A stretch of 64,000 bases of DNA from Imbroritus primus (GCF_964332355.1 NZ_OZ201293.1:1178001-1242000), one strand, 5' to 3'. Counted from the first letter of the stretch, positions 23,962-31,443 are shown. The notes: a model not told the origin generated them from the letters alone. Numbers and translations: made by a program.

Positions 23962-24222
23962 ATGCCTGCGAAATACCTTCCCCTCATTGCCGACTATGAG
24001 AGCCGAATAGAAAGAGCTCTCGAAGATGGTGACACTGCCGAAGCAGTGCACTTGCTTGATTGCATTCGAGAGCTTCCCAACATGCCTGATTTCCCGCCTA
24101 TGGTCGAGCCTCGGCTGCGTGATGTCCTTGTGCGTTTCGACGGGATTATCCATGCGCACCGCATGGGCTCATCTACTTTGGAGCAGGCTCCGAATCCATC
24201 TCGTCAGCAGGGTAGAGATTGA
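23962..24222 (+). CDS. Small phage-borne protein, paralogue of the gene at 29144
   Basis: 86 residues. The first 57 align clearly with the chromosomal 65-residue protein 5 kb to the right: both begin MPAKYLPLIA-YE-RI, share EAVHLLD, an EL-M-DFP block, and an EP-L--VL helix. The phage copy has an extra C-terminal tail (HAHRMGSSTLEQAPNPSRQQ). Predicted all-helical, with no recognised domain. The 3' end overlaps the convergent SRAP gene by 50 nt. The presence of a mobile and a resident copy suggests the phage acquired a host gene or that the family moves with phages. Confidence 0.75.
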   Translation: MPAKYLPLIADYESRIERALEDGDTAEAVHLLDCIRELPNMPDFPPMVEPRLRDVLVRFDGIIHAHRMGSSTLEQAPNPSRQQGRD

Positions 24223-24793
24223 GGAAGCTCCGCGCCTCGTCCGTGTTCGAGCATGTCAGCCAGTCGTCCCACTGGTCGGGCGGCAGTATCACCACCGATC
24301 GCTTCTCCTTCCCCGGCTTGTGAAACTTGCGCATCAGCGGGTGTTCGTCGCTGTTGACCGTGAGCATGGTGAACGAGGCTTCGCCGTCTGGCCAGCCGCG
24401 CCACAGTCCGGCGATGGCCAGGGTTGGGGCATCCTTGACCCAGATCCGGTGCCGGACCGATTTGGTAGCGCCTGGCGCGTAGTACGGCTCGTAGAAGTGC
24501 TGAGCCGGCACAAGACATAGCTGTAGAGCCTTCCAAGCGCCTGAGAAGGTGCGTTTCTCCCCGACAGTTTCTGATCGCGCATTGGTCGAATCCCACGCCC
24601 TGACGCCTGGCGGGATCCGCTTCTTGGGCATCATCCCGAAATTCGCCACCACGCACTCACGCTGGCGCTCGCCGCGCCGGATGATCGGTGCCATATAGTC
24701 CGGCCACGTCTCGGCCGGATAGTCCCGGTCGGGCGTCACTCCATAAAAGGACTCGAGATCTTCCCGGCTGCTGGGTCGGTAGTTGTTGCACAT
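24173..24793 (-). CDS. SOS response-associated peptidase (SRAP; YedK/HMCES family)
   Basis: 206 residues, full length. After removal of Met1, Cys2 is the residue that links to abasic sites in single-stranded DNA. The other conserved residues are present: Asn71 (STNARSE), Glu102 (FYEP) and His151 (HPLM), corresponding to Asn75, Glu105 and His160 of E. coli YedK. The family shields abasic sites at forks as a DNA-protein crosslink. It overlaps the upstream gene by 58 nt and forms with it an operon headed by a LexA box (25226-25241), fitting the family's association with SOS genes. Confidence 0.92.
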   Translation of the reverse strand: MCNNYRPSSREDLESFYGVTPDRDYPAETWPDYMAPIIRRGERQRECVVANFGMMPKKRIPPGVRAWDSTNARSETVGEKRTFSGAWKALQLCLVPAQHFYEPYYAPGATKSVRHRIWVKDAPTLAIAGLWRGWPDGEASFTMLTVNSDEHPLMRKFHKPGKEKRSVVILPPDQWDDWLTCSNTDEARSFLNLYPADEMDSEPAPK

Positions 24794-25212
24794 GGCTGGT
24801 CTCGCGTGGGGTCGAGGACATCCGATGATACGTCAGGCGGCGCATATGCTGGTTGGGGGGTGACTTCCGTGCGCGGATGCGGGTAGGGCGTGTTGCACTG
24901 CTTTTCCTCGCCCTCCGGGCTCGGGGGCAAGCGGCTGGCGTTGTAGAACATGTCTCTGATTTCGGGGTAGTGGTGCATGACGATAGGTTCGTGCGTCATT
25001 TCGCCCAGCGCGGCATTCCCCAGCCCGACCTGGAACATCTCAGGATGGGACATGGCGAACTGGCCGAACCGCAGGGCGAGCTGCCGAAGGCGCCAGACTT
25101 CCCAGAGCAGATGCGTGACCATGCGCCGTTGGAACGGATCTTCAATTTTCTTGGCGTGCCTCTTCATGTCATCGAGGTCGCGCTTTGTGAGGGGTAGGGG
25201 TATCTTATTCAT
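24736..25212 (-). CDS. Unknown protein heading the SOS-box SRAP operon
   Basis: 158 residues from the ATG at 25212. The N-terminal 70 residues are helical and basic (LTKRDLDDMKRHAKKIEDPFQRRMVTHLLWEVWRLRQLALRFGQFAM); the C-terminal half is Pro/Glu/Thr-rich and probably disordered. No known domain is recognised. It starts 13 nt after a perfect LexA box and overlaps the SRAP gene, so it is almost certainly damage-induced together with it. An upstream extension to 25308 would place the LexA box inside the coding region and is rejected. Confidence 0.65.
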   Translation of the reverse strand: MNKIPLPLTKRDLDDMKRHAKKIEDPFQRRMVTHLLWEVWRLRQLALRFGQFAMSHPEMFQVGLGNAALGEMTHEPIVMHHYPEIRDMFYNASRLPPSPEGEEKQCNTPYPHPRTEVTPQPAYAPPDVSSDVLDPTRDQPCATTTDPAAGKISSPFME

Positions 25213-25225
25213 CACACGAATACAA

Positions 25226-25241
25226 CTGTATGTTTGTACAG
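25226..25241 (-). promoter_or_regulatory. LexA (SOS) box
   Basis: CTGTATGTTTGTACAG is a perfect CTGT-N8-ACAG match. A possible -10 (TATACT on the minus strand, 25240-25245) overlaps it, so bound LexA would block the promoter of the two-gene operon running left (25212-24173). Confidence 0.85.
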
Positions 25242-25397
25242 TATATGCGATGTGAAGATTCGGCTTGGGAAACGCAATCCTTGTGCTAATATGCGGCCTT
25301 TCCTGCATTCCTCGGAATGTGGGTAGGAATGAGGGTAGGGACTGGCTGCGCTATGGGGATCCATAACCAGCGCGGCTCTCCGGGCATCAATGAACTG

Positions 25398-25414
25398 CCC
25401 CTCTCTCCGCCAGA
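25398..25414 (+). repeat. attR: 17-bp direct repeat
   Basis: Identical to 11372-11388 (CCCCTCTCTCCGCCAGA). It is only the tRNA 3' fragment; no tRNA can be formed here. To its left are motifs resembling the integrase-proximal repeat (TGTGGGTAGGA at 25319-25329). Confidence 0.92.
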
Positions 25415-25500
25415 ATGCCTGGTGCGGTCCTTGTAGCAATTCAGCTCACTTGCGTGCCGACATCGGAAGCCTTCAAAGGCTTCACCATGCTTTGTGCAGG

Positions 25501-25527
25501 CCCGCTCCCCGAGCGGGTCTTTTTTAT
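25501..25527 (+). terminator. Rho-independent terminator, probably the original tRNA-Ser terminator
   Basis: CCCGCTC (25501-25507), loop CCC, GAGCGGG (25511-25517), then TCTTTTTTATT. It lies 87 nt right of attR on the plus strand, with no plus-strand gene before it. Removing the prophage would place it about 115 nt after the tRNA-Ser gene. The 352-nt gap 25213-25564 otherwise holds the LexA box and attR. Confidence 0.8.
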
Positions 25528-25564
25528 TGGCATGCGCGTGGAGCACATATGAGTTTGTCGGATA

Positions 25565-26323
25565 TTATCGGCGCTCAGGGTGCTTGTGCGAAGCCGCCTG
25601 GATTGCAGCAAGGGCGCCGCGGGCTTCAAGGGTGCGCCGCTTGCGCACGGCAAGCCATTTACCCACCGCCATGACAAGCACGGCGGTGGTGCTTTCCACG
25701 ATCAGCTTCAGCATCGGGCTCGGCGAGCCGAAGTGTTCGGCGACCGAGACATCGGTGACCAGCATGCCGCCGGCGATCCAGCCCAGCAGCCCCGCACCCA
25801 GCATGATGACGATGGGGAAACGGTCGATCAGCTTCAGCACCAGCGTGCTGCCCCAGATGATGATCGGCACGCTCACGCACAGGCCAAAGATCACGTAATA
25901 CAGCTGATGCGCCGCATCGGCATTCTGCGCGGCTCCGGCAATCGCTATGACATTGTCGAGGCTCATCGCGAAGTCGGCGACGATGATGGTCTTCACTGCC
26001 GACAGGATGGATGCACCGCCGGCGATATTGCCGTGGTCATCGTCGTCTTGGACAAGCAGCTTGATACCCACCCAGATAAGCAGGATCCCGCCTGCTACCT
26101 TCAGGTAGGGGATATCCAGCAGCGCCAGCGCAAACGCGATCAGCAGCACGCGCAACAGGATGGCGCCAGCCGTGCCCCAGAGAATACCCTTCATGCGTTG
26201 CTGCGCAGGGAGATTGCGGCAGGCCAGGGCGATGACAACCGCGTTGTCGCCGCCGAGCAGGATGTCGATCAGGATGATCTGGAATATGGCGCCCCAATGG
26301 AGCGTCTCGATGAATTCGAGCAT
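25565..26323 (-). CDS. TerC/YjbE-family integral membrane protein (probable metal exporter)
   Basis: 252 residues with seven predicted helices. Two acidic intramembrane motifs, DILLGGDNAVVIALAC (about 20-35) and DFAMSLDNVIAIAGAA (about 117-132), are the hallmark of TerC/YjbE/YkoY proteins. Members with this short form export Mn2+ or load secreted enzymes with metals. An acidic loop (QDDDDHG, about residues 91-97) faces the cytoplasm or periplasm. It is divergent from the metal-receptor gene to its right; the 339-bp gap between them is described under the receptor control region. No yybP-ykoY Mn riboswitch pattern is apparent upstream. Confidence 0.85.
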   Translation of the reverse strand: MLEFIETLHWGAIFQIILIDILLGGDNAVVIALACRNLPAQQRMKGILWGTAGAILLRVLLIAFALALLDIPYLKVAGGILLIWVGIKLLVQDDDDHGNIAGGASILSAVKTIIVADFAMSLDNVIAIAGAAQNADAAHQLYYVIFGLCVSVPIIIWGSTLVLKLIDRFPIVIMLGAGLLGWIAGGMLVTDVSVAEHFGSPSPMLKLIVESTTAVLVMAVGKWLAVRKRRTLEARGALAAIQAASHKHPERR

Positions 26324-26508
26324 GTGTCCCTAGCTAGAACGAATCGTCAACCGGACGCGCCGGCAACGGCGGACAGGTGCCGCCAGCGCAGGTACGTCTT
26401 TCGATTCTAGGCAAAACTTTTCCGGCACCTGGAATAACGGCACTCGAAGCATGGTCGGGCGTTGGCGTGGGCGGACACGCAGTGCAGGGATTCCACGCTG
26501 CCGCAAGG

Positions 26509-26559
26509 ATGCAACTATGTTACTGATGCAACAAAAATACTAAAGCAACACAGTTGCAT
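26509..26559 (+). promoter_or_regulatory. Heptamer repeats upstream of the TonB receptor (candidate Zur-type operator)
   Basis: ATGCAAC occurs at 26509-26515 and 26526-26532, and its inverse GTTGCAT at 26553-26559. They form two palindromes: TGTTACTGATGCAACA (26518-26533) and GCAACACAGTTGC (26545-26557). The AT-rich patch is about 105-155 nt upstream of the receptor start. A zinc-dependent repressor is a guess from the receptor type; the arrangement differs from the compact Zur consensus. In the rest of 26324-26662 I see no gene. Confidence 0.4.
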
Positions 26560-26662
26560 TAAGTCGGCGAGTTCGGCAGAATGCAGGGCCATGAGCCGGT
26601 ATCTGCCTGGAGGAGGGCGGATATGGGTGCCGTGCAACCCGACATGAGGAACACGCCGCAAT

Positions 26663-28951
26663 ATGAAGCACAAGAAAAAACCCTTGGCGCTGGCCCTGGC
26701 GCTGGCATTGTCATCCGTCCCAGCGCTTGCGGTGGAAATCATGGTGCGCGACGCCGGTGTACCGGCAAGCGGCGCGCGCGTGTCGACGCCGCATGGTTCG
26801 GCCACCACGGATGCGCGTGGCGTGGCACTCTTGCCGCAGTTGCCGCCTGGTCGCCACGTGATCGAGGTCATCATGCGTGACGGCCAGCATTTCCAGGAGA
26901 CCGTCCAGGTCGACGGGCAGGCGCCGCTCACGGTCACCGCACCCGTCACTGCGCCGGTGACGCTGGCACCCGTCACTGTGTCCGCCAGTGCGTTGTCGCT
27001 GTCGAGCAGCGACATGACCACGCCGGTTACCGTGCTGGATGGTCAGGCGTTGATGGCCCGGCGTTCTGCCACGCTTGGCGAGACCTTGTCCTCCGAACCC
27101 GGTATCACGTCGACGCATTTTGGCGGCGGCGCCAGCCGGCCGATCATCCGGGGCCAGGATGCGGCGCGCGTCAAGGTGTTGTCCGACGGTTCCGAGGTTC
27201 AGGACGCTTCGTCGATCAGTCCCGACCATGCAGTCGGGCTGGAGCCGATGCTGGCCGAGCGCATCGAGGTCCTGCGCGGCCCCTCGGCGCTGCTGTATGG
27301 CGGCGGCGCGGTGGGCGGGGTGGTGAACGTGCTGGACCGCAAGATCCCGACCGCCGTGCCGGAAAACGGCGTGGAGGGGGAAGTCGAAGTGCGTGGCAAT
27401 ACCGGCGCGAACGAGGGCGCCGGGGCGTTCGGCCTGACGGCCGGCACGGGGCGCTTCGCGATCCGCGCGGAAGGACTCAAGCGCGACAGCGGCGACTACG
27501 AGGTTGGGCGTGGCTGGTCCGGCGGCAAGCGCGTCGACGGTTCCTACAACAAGACGGAAACCGCGAGTCTTGGCATGTCCTATATCGGCGACAGCGGTTT
27601 TGTGGGGGTGTCCTACACGCGTCAGCGCAACCGCTACGGTCTGGCTGGCCACGATCATAGCTACGAAGGCTGCCACCCGCACGGCGCCAGCTTGCACTGC
27701 CCTGGCAGCGACGAAGACCATGAGGACCATGATCATGGCGACGACCATGACGACCACGATCATGATCACGTCCATGGCGCGCCGTATGTCCGTATGCAGA
27801 GCGATCGCTGGGATGTGCGCGGCGAGACCCGTAATCCGTTTGCAGGCATCGCGAAGATCCGCTTTCGCGCGGGGCTGACGAACTACAAGCACGACGAGAT
27901 CGACGACGACATCATCAGCACGACGTTCCGCAATAAATCGCACGATGCCCGTGTCGAGCTGGAGCACGTTCCGGTCGGCAATTTGCGCGGCGTGTTCGGT
28001 GCGCAGACATCACGCCGCGATTTCAGCGCCATTGGCGAGGAAGCCTATGTTCTGCCGACAGTCACCAGTAACCACGGCGTGTTCGTGCTGGAGGAATACC
28101 GCATGGGCAACTGGCGCTTCGAAGCCGGTTTGCGCCATGAATGGCAAACCGTGACGAGCGAATCGAACCAGCCAGACGCCAGCCACCGCGGCACCTCGGG
28201 ATCCGTGGGCGTGGTGTGGAGTTTCGCGCCCCAGTATTCGCTCGGCATGTCGCTGTCGCGCTCGCAGCGCTTGCCGACGGCCGAAGAGTTGTATGCCAAC
28301 GGCTTGCACCTGGCCACCACGACCTACGAGCGTGGCAATGCCAACCTGAAGCGCGAGACGGCCAGCAACATCGACATCACGCTGCGCAAGCATGCAGGCC
28401 CCACGACATTCGCGCTCAGCGCTTTCCATAACCGCATCGGCGACTACATCTACGGCCGCACCACCGCGACCTCGGATCGCCTGCAACTGATCGACTACGT
28501 GCAGCAGGATGCGACCTTCACCGGCGTGGAGGGGCAGGTGCGGCACCAGCTTACGCCGGTGTTCGGCGTGACCCTGTTCGGCGACTACGTACGCGCCAGG
28601 CTGGACGACGCCAGCGGTAACCCAGGCGGCAACCGCAATCTGCCGCGCATCGCGCCGCACCGCTATGGCCTGCGTGTCGACGCCAGGTGGCAGGCCTGGA
28701 GCGGACAGGTCGAGTGGATCCAGGTGGGTCGCCAGTCCAAGGTTGCGGACTTCGAAACGGAAACGGCCGGCTATGGCATGCTCAATGTCGGCGTGGGATA
28801 CAACGGTACCTTCCAGTCGACCGGTTATCAGGTTTACCTGCGCGCCAACAACCTCACCGACAGGCTGGCCTACCGGCACACGTCATTCATCAAGAATGCT
28901 GCTCCGCTCATGGGGCGCAACATCGTGCTAGGCATGCGCGTGATGTTCTAG
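26663..28951 (+). CDS. znuD: TonB-dependent outer-membrane receptor with a His/Asp-rich loop (ZnuD-like)
   Basis: 762 residues. A signal peptide (about 1-23, ending SSVPALA) is followed by a carboxypeptidase-like regulatory segment (about 24-90), a plug domain (about 110-235: SRPIIRGQDAARVKVLSDG, ERIEVLRGPSALLYGGGAVGGVVNV) and a 22-strand barrel ending in Phe. An extracellular loop at about residues 336-372 contains two Cys and more than a dozen His and Asp, a metal-trapping loop as in zinc receptor ZnuD. Uptake would be powered by TonB-ExbB-ExbD. Zinc is favoured, but other divalent metals are possible. The possible operator upstream suggests metal control. Confidence 0.85.
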   Translation: MKHKKKPLALALALALSSVPALAVEIMVRDAGVPASGARVSTPHGSATTDARGVALLPQLPPGRHVIEVIMRDGQHFQETVQVDGQAPLTVTAPVTAPVTLAPVTVSASALSLSSSDMTTPVTVLDGQALMARRSATLGETLSSEPGITSTHFGGGASRPIIRGQDAARVKVLSDGSEVQDASSISPDHAVGLEPMLAERIEVLRGPSALLYGGGAVGGVVNVLDRKIPTAVPENGVEGEVEVRGNTGANEGAGAFGLTAGTGRFAIRAEGLKRDSGDYEVGRGWSGGKRVDGSYNKTETASLGMSYIGDSGFVGVSYTRQRNRYGLAGHDHSYEGCHPHGASLHCPGSDEDHEDHDHGDDHDDHDHDHVHGAPYVRMQSDRWDVRGETRNPFAGIAKIRFRAGLTNYKHDEIDDDIISTTFRNKSHDARVELEHVPVGNLRGVFGAQTSRRDFSAIGEEAYVLPTVTSNHGVFVLEEYRMGNWRFEAGLRHEWQTVTSESNQPDASHRGTSGSVGVVWSFAPQYSLGMSLSRSQRLPTAEELYANGLHLATTTYERGNANLKRETASNIDITLRKHAGPTTFALSAFHNRIGDYIYGRTTATSDRLQLIDYVQQDATFTGVEGQVRHQLTPVFGVTLFGDYVRARLDDASGNPGGNRNLPRIAPHRYGLRVDARWQAWSGQVEWIQVGRQSKVADFETETAGYGMLNVGVGYNGTFQSTGYQVYLRANNLTDRLAYRHTSFIKNAAPLMGRNIVLGMRVMF

Positions 28952-29071
28952 ACGACACATGGCTTGGGGCTGCGGTTGCTGCGCGTGACTGGCATCGTGG
29001 TCCTGGAGAGGACCCGCGCGGCGTGCATCTCCTCCCCGCATGAAGGAGGGGGTGGCTGTATATTTACAGGT

Positions 29072-29095
29072 GCGAGGCCGGCAATATGGCCTCGC
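29072..29095. other. Perfect 8-bp hairpin after the receptor gene
   Basis: GCGAGGCC (29072-29079), 8-nt loop, GGCCTCGC (29088-29095). No T-tract on either side, so it is a weak terminator or an RNA-stabilising structure 120 nt past the receptor stop. Confidence 0.35.
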
Positions 29096-29143
29096 GCGGG
29101 GGTGGATCGGCTATGATGAAGTACCCCCTTTGACCGAGCCACC

Positions 29144-29341
29144 ATGCCTGCCAAATATCTTCCCCTGATTGCCGAGTACGAAAAACGGATAGCCGCCGAG
29201 ATTGACGCCGGCCATCGTTGGGAGGCCGTGCATCTGCTCGACCGGCTCGGCGAGTTGCGGCGGATGGATGATTTTCCCCTGGCCGCCGAACCAGCCTTGC
29301 AGAAGGTGCTGGAAGAATATCGCGCCAGGTTGCTGACCTAG
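29144..29341 (+). CDS. Small helical protein, chromosomal paralogue of the phage gene at 23962
   Basis: 65 residues, MPAKYLPLIAEYEKRIAAEI at the start, then EAVHLLDRLGELRRMDDFPL and EPALQKVLEEYRARL. About half of the residues match the prophage protein at 23962. A possible -10 (TATGAT, 29112-29117) lies 26 nt upstream, so it may be transcribed alone. No known domain; the EAVHLLD block and regular helices suggest a small dimerising or TPR-like hairpin. Function unknown. Confidence 0.75.
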   Translation: MPAKYLPLIAEYEKRIAAEIDAGHRWEAVHLLDRLGELRRMDDFPLAAEPALQKVLEEYRARLLT

Positions 29342-29356
29342 GGCTGATATGCTCGC

Positions 29357-29686
29357 TCAGGCCGTGGATGTCGAAAACAGGTTGATGATCAGCACGCCTG
29401 ACAGGATCAATCCCATTCCCAGCAGCGCGGGCGTGTCCAGCGACTGCTTGAAGAGCAGCCAGCCGATCGTGGAGATCAGCACGATCCCGACCCCCGACCA
29501 GATCGCATAGGCGATGCCCACCGGAATGGCCTTGAGCGCGAGCGACAGGAAGAAGAACGCGATCGCATAGCCGGTAATCGTCGCCAGCGAAGGGAGCAGC
29601 CGTGTGAATCCCTCGCTCGACTTCAGGCAGGAGGTCGCAATGACTTCCGCGACGATGGCGATGACCAGGAACAACCAGACTTTCAT
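29357..29686 (-). CDS. Small multidrug resistance (SMR) transporter, EmrE/QacE type
   Basis: 109 residues, four helices, with start at the ATG 29686 (MKVWLFLVIAIVAEVIATSCLKSS). Glu14 in helix 1 is the proton/drug-binding acid; GFTRLLPS, IPVGIAYAIWSGVGIVLIS and the end LILSGVLIINL closely follow EmrE. Works as an antiparallel dimer exchanging protons for cationic compounds. The sequence favours the drug-exporting (Qac) subtype over the guanidinium exporters, and no ykkC-like riboswitch is seen in the 247-nt gap to its right. Confidence 0.92.
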   Translation of the reverse strand: MKVWLFLVIAIVAEVIATSCLKSSEGFTRLLPSLATITGYAIAFFFLSLALKAIPVGIAYAIWSGVGIVLISTIGWLLFKQSLDTPALLGMGLILSGVLIINLFSTSTA

Positions 29687-29933
29687 GCAGAGATCCTTGT
29701 CAGTGGGGCAGGGCAGCCGAGCAGCCTGGCATGTCTTCGTGCATGTCCCCTGAGCGTCGCCGAGAATGCTTTCGTGGTGCGGAGCCGATTCCATGCCGCT
29801 TTCCTGAGACAGCGTAGCGCGCACGGCTGCAAGCCGGTATCGGCTTGAGGGACTACCTCCGTGGTGGCATGGCGGGAGCCTGCCTGACCTGGTTTGTGGA
29901 CGCCGGCGAGCGGTCGCGGTGTACCATGCGGGG

Positions 29934-30824
29934 ATGCGCGACTCGACCGACAGACCCACCGGCCTGAGTCCAACGCAACGGCACGCGCTGGCGATTCTTG
30001 CCGATCGGTGCGACGGCCCCGCGCTGGACCCGCAGCTGCGTGTGACCATCAATTTCCATCCTGACCGCCTTCACCGGGGCCAACCCGTCCTGCACTGGCT
30101 GGCGCACGATGCGTGCTATCGCTCGCAATTCGAGACCGGCACGAGCAACGGCGGCCTTACCGCGCATGCAGGTGGCGCACGCTGGCTGTGGGAAAGCCGT
30201 ATCTTCGGCGGGGCCTACGATGGCGCGCCGGCGCACGAGCGGCCGAAGTATGGCGCCCTCGATCACCGGCGGACCGGGGTGGGCGGCTCGCCGCGTTTCG
30301 GTTCGGCGCACCTGCGGCTGGCCGCGTCCGTTGTGCAACGCTCCACCTTCTGTTTTCCCGATAGCGTATTCGAACCGACCCGGTTCGGCGTTGCCGCACG
30401 CTGCGGCTTGGTTGAGATCGCCGCCGGGGATCGGCGCGACCGGCTCGATCACTACGTCGAAGCCCACGTGCATGGCACGCTGCGCATACCGGGCGACATC
30501 GAGGCGCTGGTACTCGATCCCTGCTATCGCGGTACCTCCATCGAAACACTGGCCGCGCGGCTGGGATGCGCGGTGGAATGGCATGCCGGTTTCGCCCTCG
30601 ATGCTTCTGCATGGTGCGATCTGGGCGCATATCGCGGTGAGCACATTGCGGAACTTGGACTGACACTGGCGAATGGCGGCGTCCTCACTCCGCTGCAGAT
30701 CGGTGAAGCGGCGCGCACCGGCAGGTACGATCCGCAGCACCTCAAGCAGGTGTGGCACTGCCTGGCGCGCTATGGTGATAATTCCTGGCCTGCTTCCTCG
30801 GCGAGCGCCGAACTGCCTGGCTGA
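29934..30824 (+). CDS. DUF3626 domain protein
   Basis: 296 residues from the ATG at 29934. Family motifs: VTINFHPDRLHRGQPVLHWLAHDACYRSQFETGTSNGGLTAHAGGARWLWESRIFGGAYD (in parts, about residues 33-100), then ERPKYGALDHRRTGVGGSPRFGSAHLRL and FCFPDSVFEPTRFGV. The conserved RSQFETGTSNG and W-WE--FGGAYD blocks define DUF3626, whose biochemical role is not established; an ADP-ribosyltransferase-like fold has crossed my mind because of the R...STNG...E pattern, but this is speculative. It is convergent with the exonuclease gene (4 nt between stops). Confidence 0.75.
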   Translation: MRDSTDRPTGLSPTQRHALAILADRCDGPALDPQLRVTINFHPDRLHRGQPVLHWLAHDACYRSQFETGTSNGGLTAHAGGARWLWESRIFGGAYDGAPAHERPKYGALDHRRTGVGGSPRFGSAHLRLAASVVQRSTFCFPDSVFEPTRFGVAARCGLVEIAAGDRRDRLDHYVEAHVHGTLRIPGDIEALVLDPCYRGTSIETLAARLGCAVEWHAGFALDASAWCDLGAYRGEHIAELGLTLANGGVLTPLQIGEAARTGRYDPQHLKQVWHCLARYGDNSWPASSASAELPG

Positions 30825-30828
30825 GCTT

Positions 30829-31443
30829 TCAGCGTATGCTGGCCAGACCGCGCAGCAGCGCCGGCACGTGCGCACGGCTGGTGGCTTGTATCTGTGCCAG
30901 CAGGTCGAAGTCGGCACGCGGCATCCGGTAGGTCTGGCAGATTTCCTCCTGCATGCGCACCCACAGGTGGCTCGCCATTTCAGCATCGGCCAATGCGCGG
31001 TGGGCGCGCCCCGCCTGCGGCAGGTCCAGCAGGCGTATCAGGGTCCCGAGCTTGTGGTCGGGGGCGTGCGGAAACAGCCGGCGCGAGACCAGCAAGGTAC
31101 ACGCGAAGCGTTGCGGAGCATGCATATCCACCCTGGCGAGTTCAGCCTGCCAGAACTTGCGATCGAACGCCGCATTGTGGGCGACTACCGGACAGTCGCC
31201 AACAAAGCGCGCTGCCTCGCGCATCACGGTCGCCGCTGGTGGCGCCGCATCGATCATGGCATTGGTGATACCTGTGAGGGCGGTGATGGCTGCAGGAATG
31301 CGCTTGCCCGCATTCATCAGGCTCTGGTAGCGGTCCACGATGTGACCGTCACGCACCAGCGTCACCGCAATCTCCGTGGCGCGGTCACCCATGCCTGGTG
31401 AGAGTCCGGTGGTTTCGAAATCGAGAACGGCGACAGTTTCCAT
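30829..31443 (-). CDS. DnaQ-like DEDDh 3'-5' exonuclease
   Basis: 204 residues from the ATG at 31443. Exo I motif VLDFETTG (Asp8, Glu10), Exo II VVAHNAAFDRKF (about 105-116), Exo III with HRALADAEM (His and Asp, about 160-168). This is the proofreading-type fold seen in PolC/epsilon-like proteins acting alone. Substrate in vivo unknown; a role in DNA repair or RNA turnover is possible. The frame extends upstream to 31620 but without family similarity. Confidence 0.88.
   Translation of the reverse strand: METVAVLDFETTGLSPGMGDRATEIAVTLVRDGHIVDRYQSLMNAGKRIPAAITALTGITNAMIDAAPPAATVMREAARFVGDCPVVAHNAAFDRKFWQAELARVDMHAPQRFACTLLVSRRLFPHAPDHKLGTLIRLLDLPQAGRAHRALADAEMASHLWVRMQEEICQTYRMPRADFDLLAQIQATSRAHVPALLRGLASIR

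Larger units (their letters stand above)
11372..25414. mobile_element. Cryptic prophage integrated in tRNA-Ser
   Basis: About 14 kb lie between identical 17-bp repeats. Contents from left to right: integrase, excisionase-like AlpA, a minus-strand early operon with two DNA methyltransferases, a 5'-truncated tail hub gene, tail fibre, holin, SAR endolysin, Rz/Rz1, small accessory genes, a Cho nuclease and an SOS-box SRAP operon. I find no repressor, replication, terminase, portal, capsid, tail tube or tape-measure genes. The abrupt change from early genes to a tail gene without its start at about 16.14 kb implies loss of the central part of a larger siphophage-like genome. Excision may still be possible, but particles cannot be made from these genes alone. 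Confidence 0.9.

Noticed and set aside
26324..26450. Possible yybP-ykoY manganese riboswitch before the TerC-type gene
   Set aside because: The conserved loop sequences are not recognisable in the minus-strand leader.
29687..29933. Possible guanidine (ykkC) riboswitch before the SMR gene
   Set aside because: No conserved ykkC motifs seen, and the protein looks like the drug-exporting rather than the guanidinium-exporting subtype.
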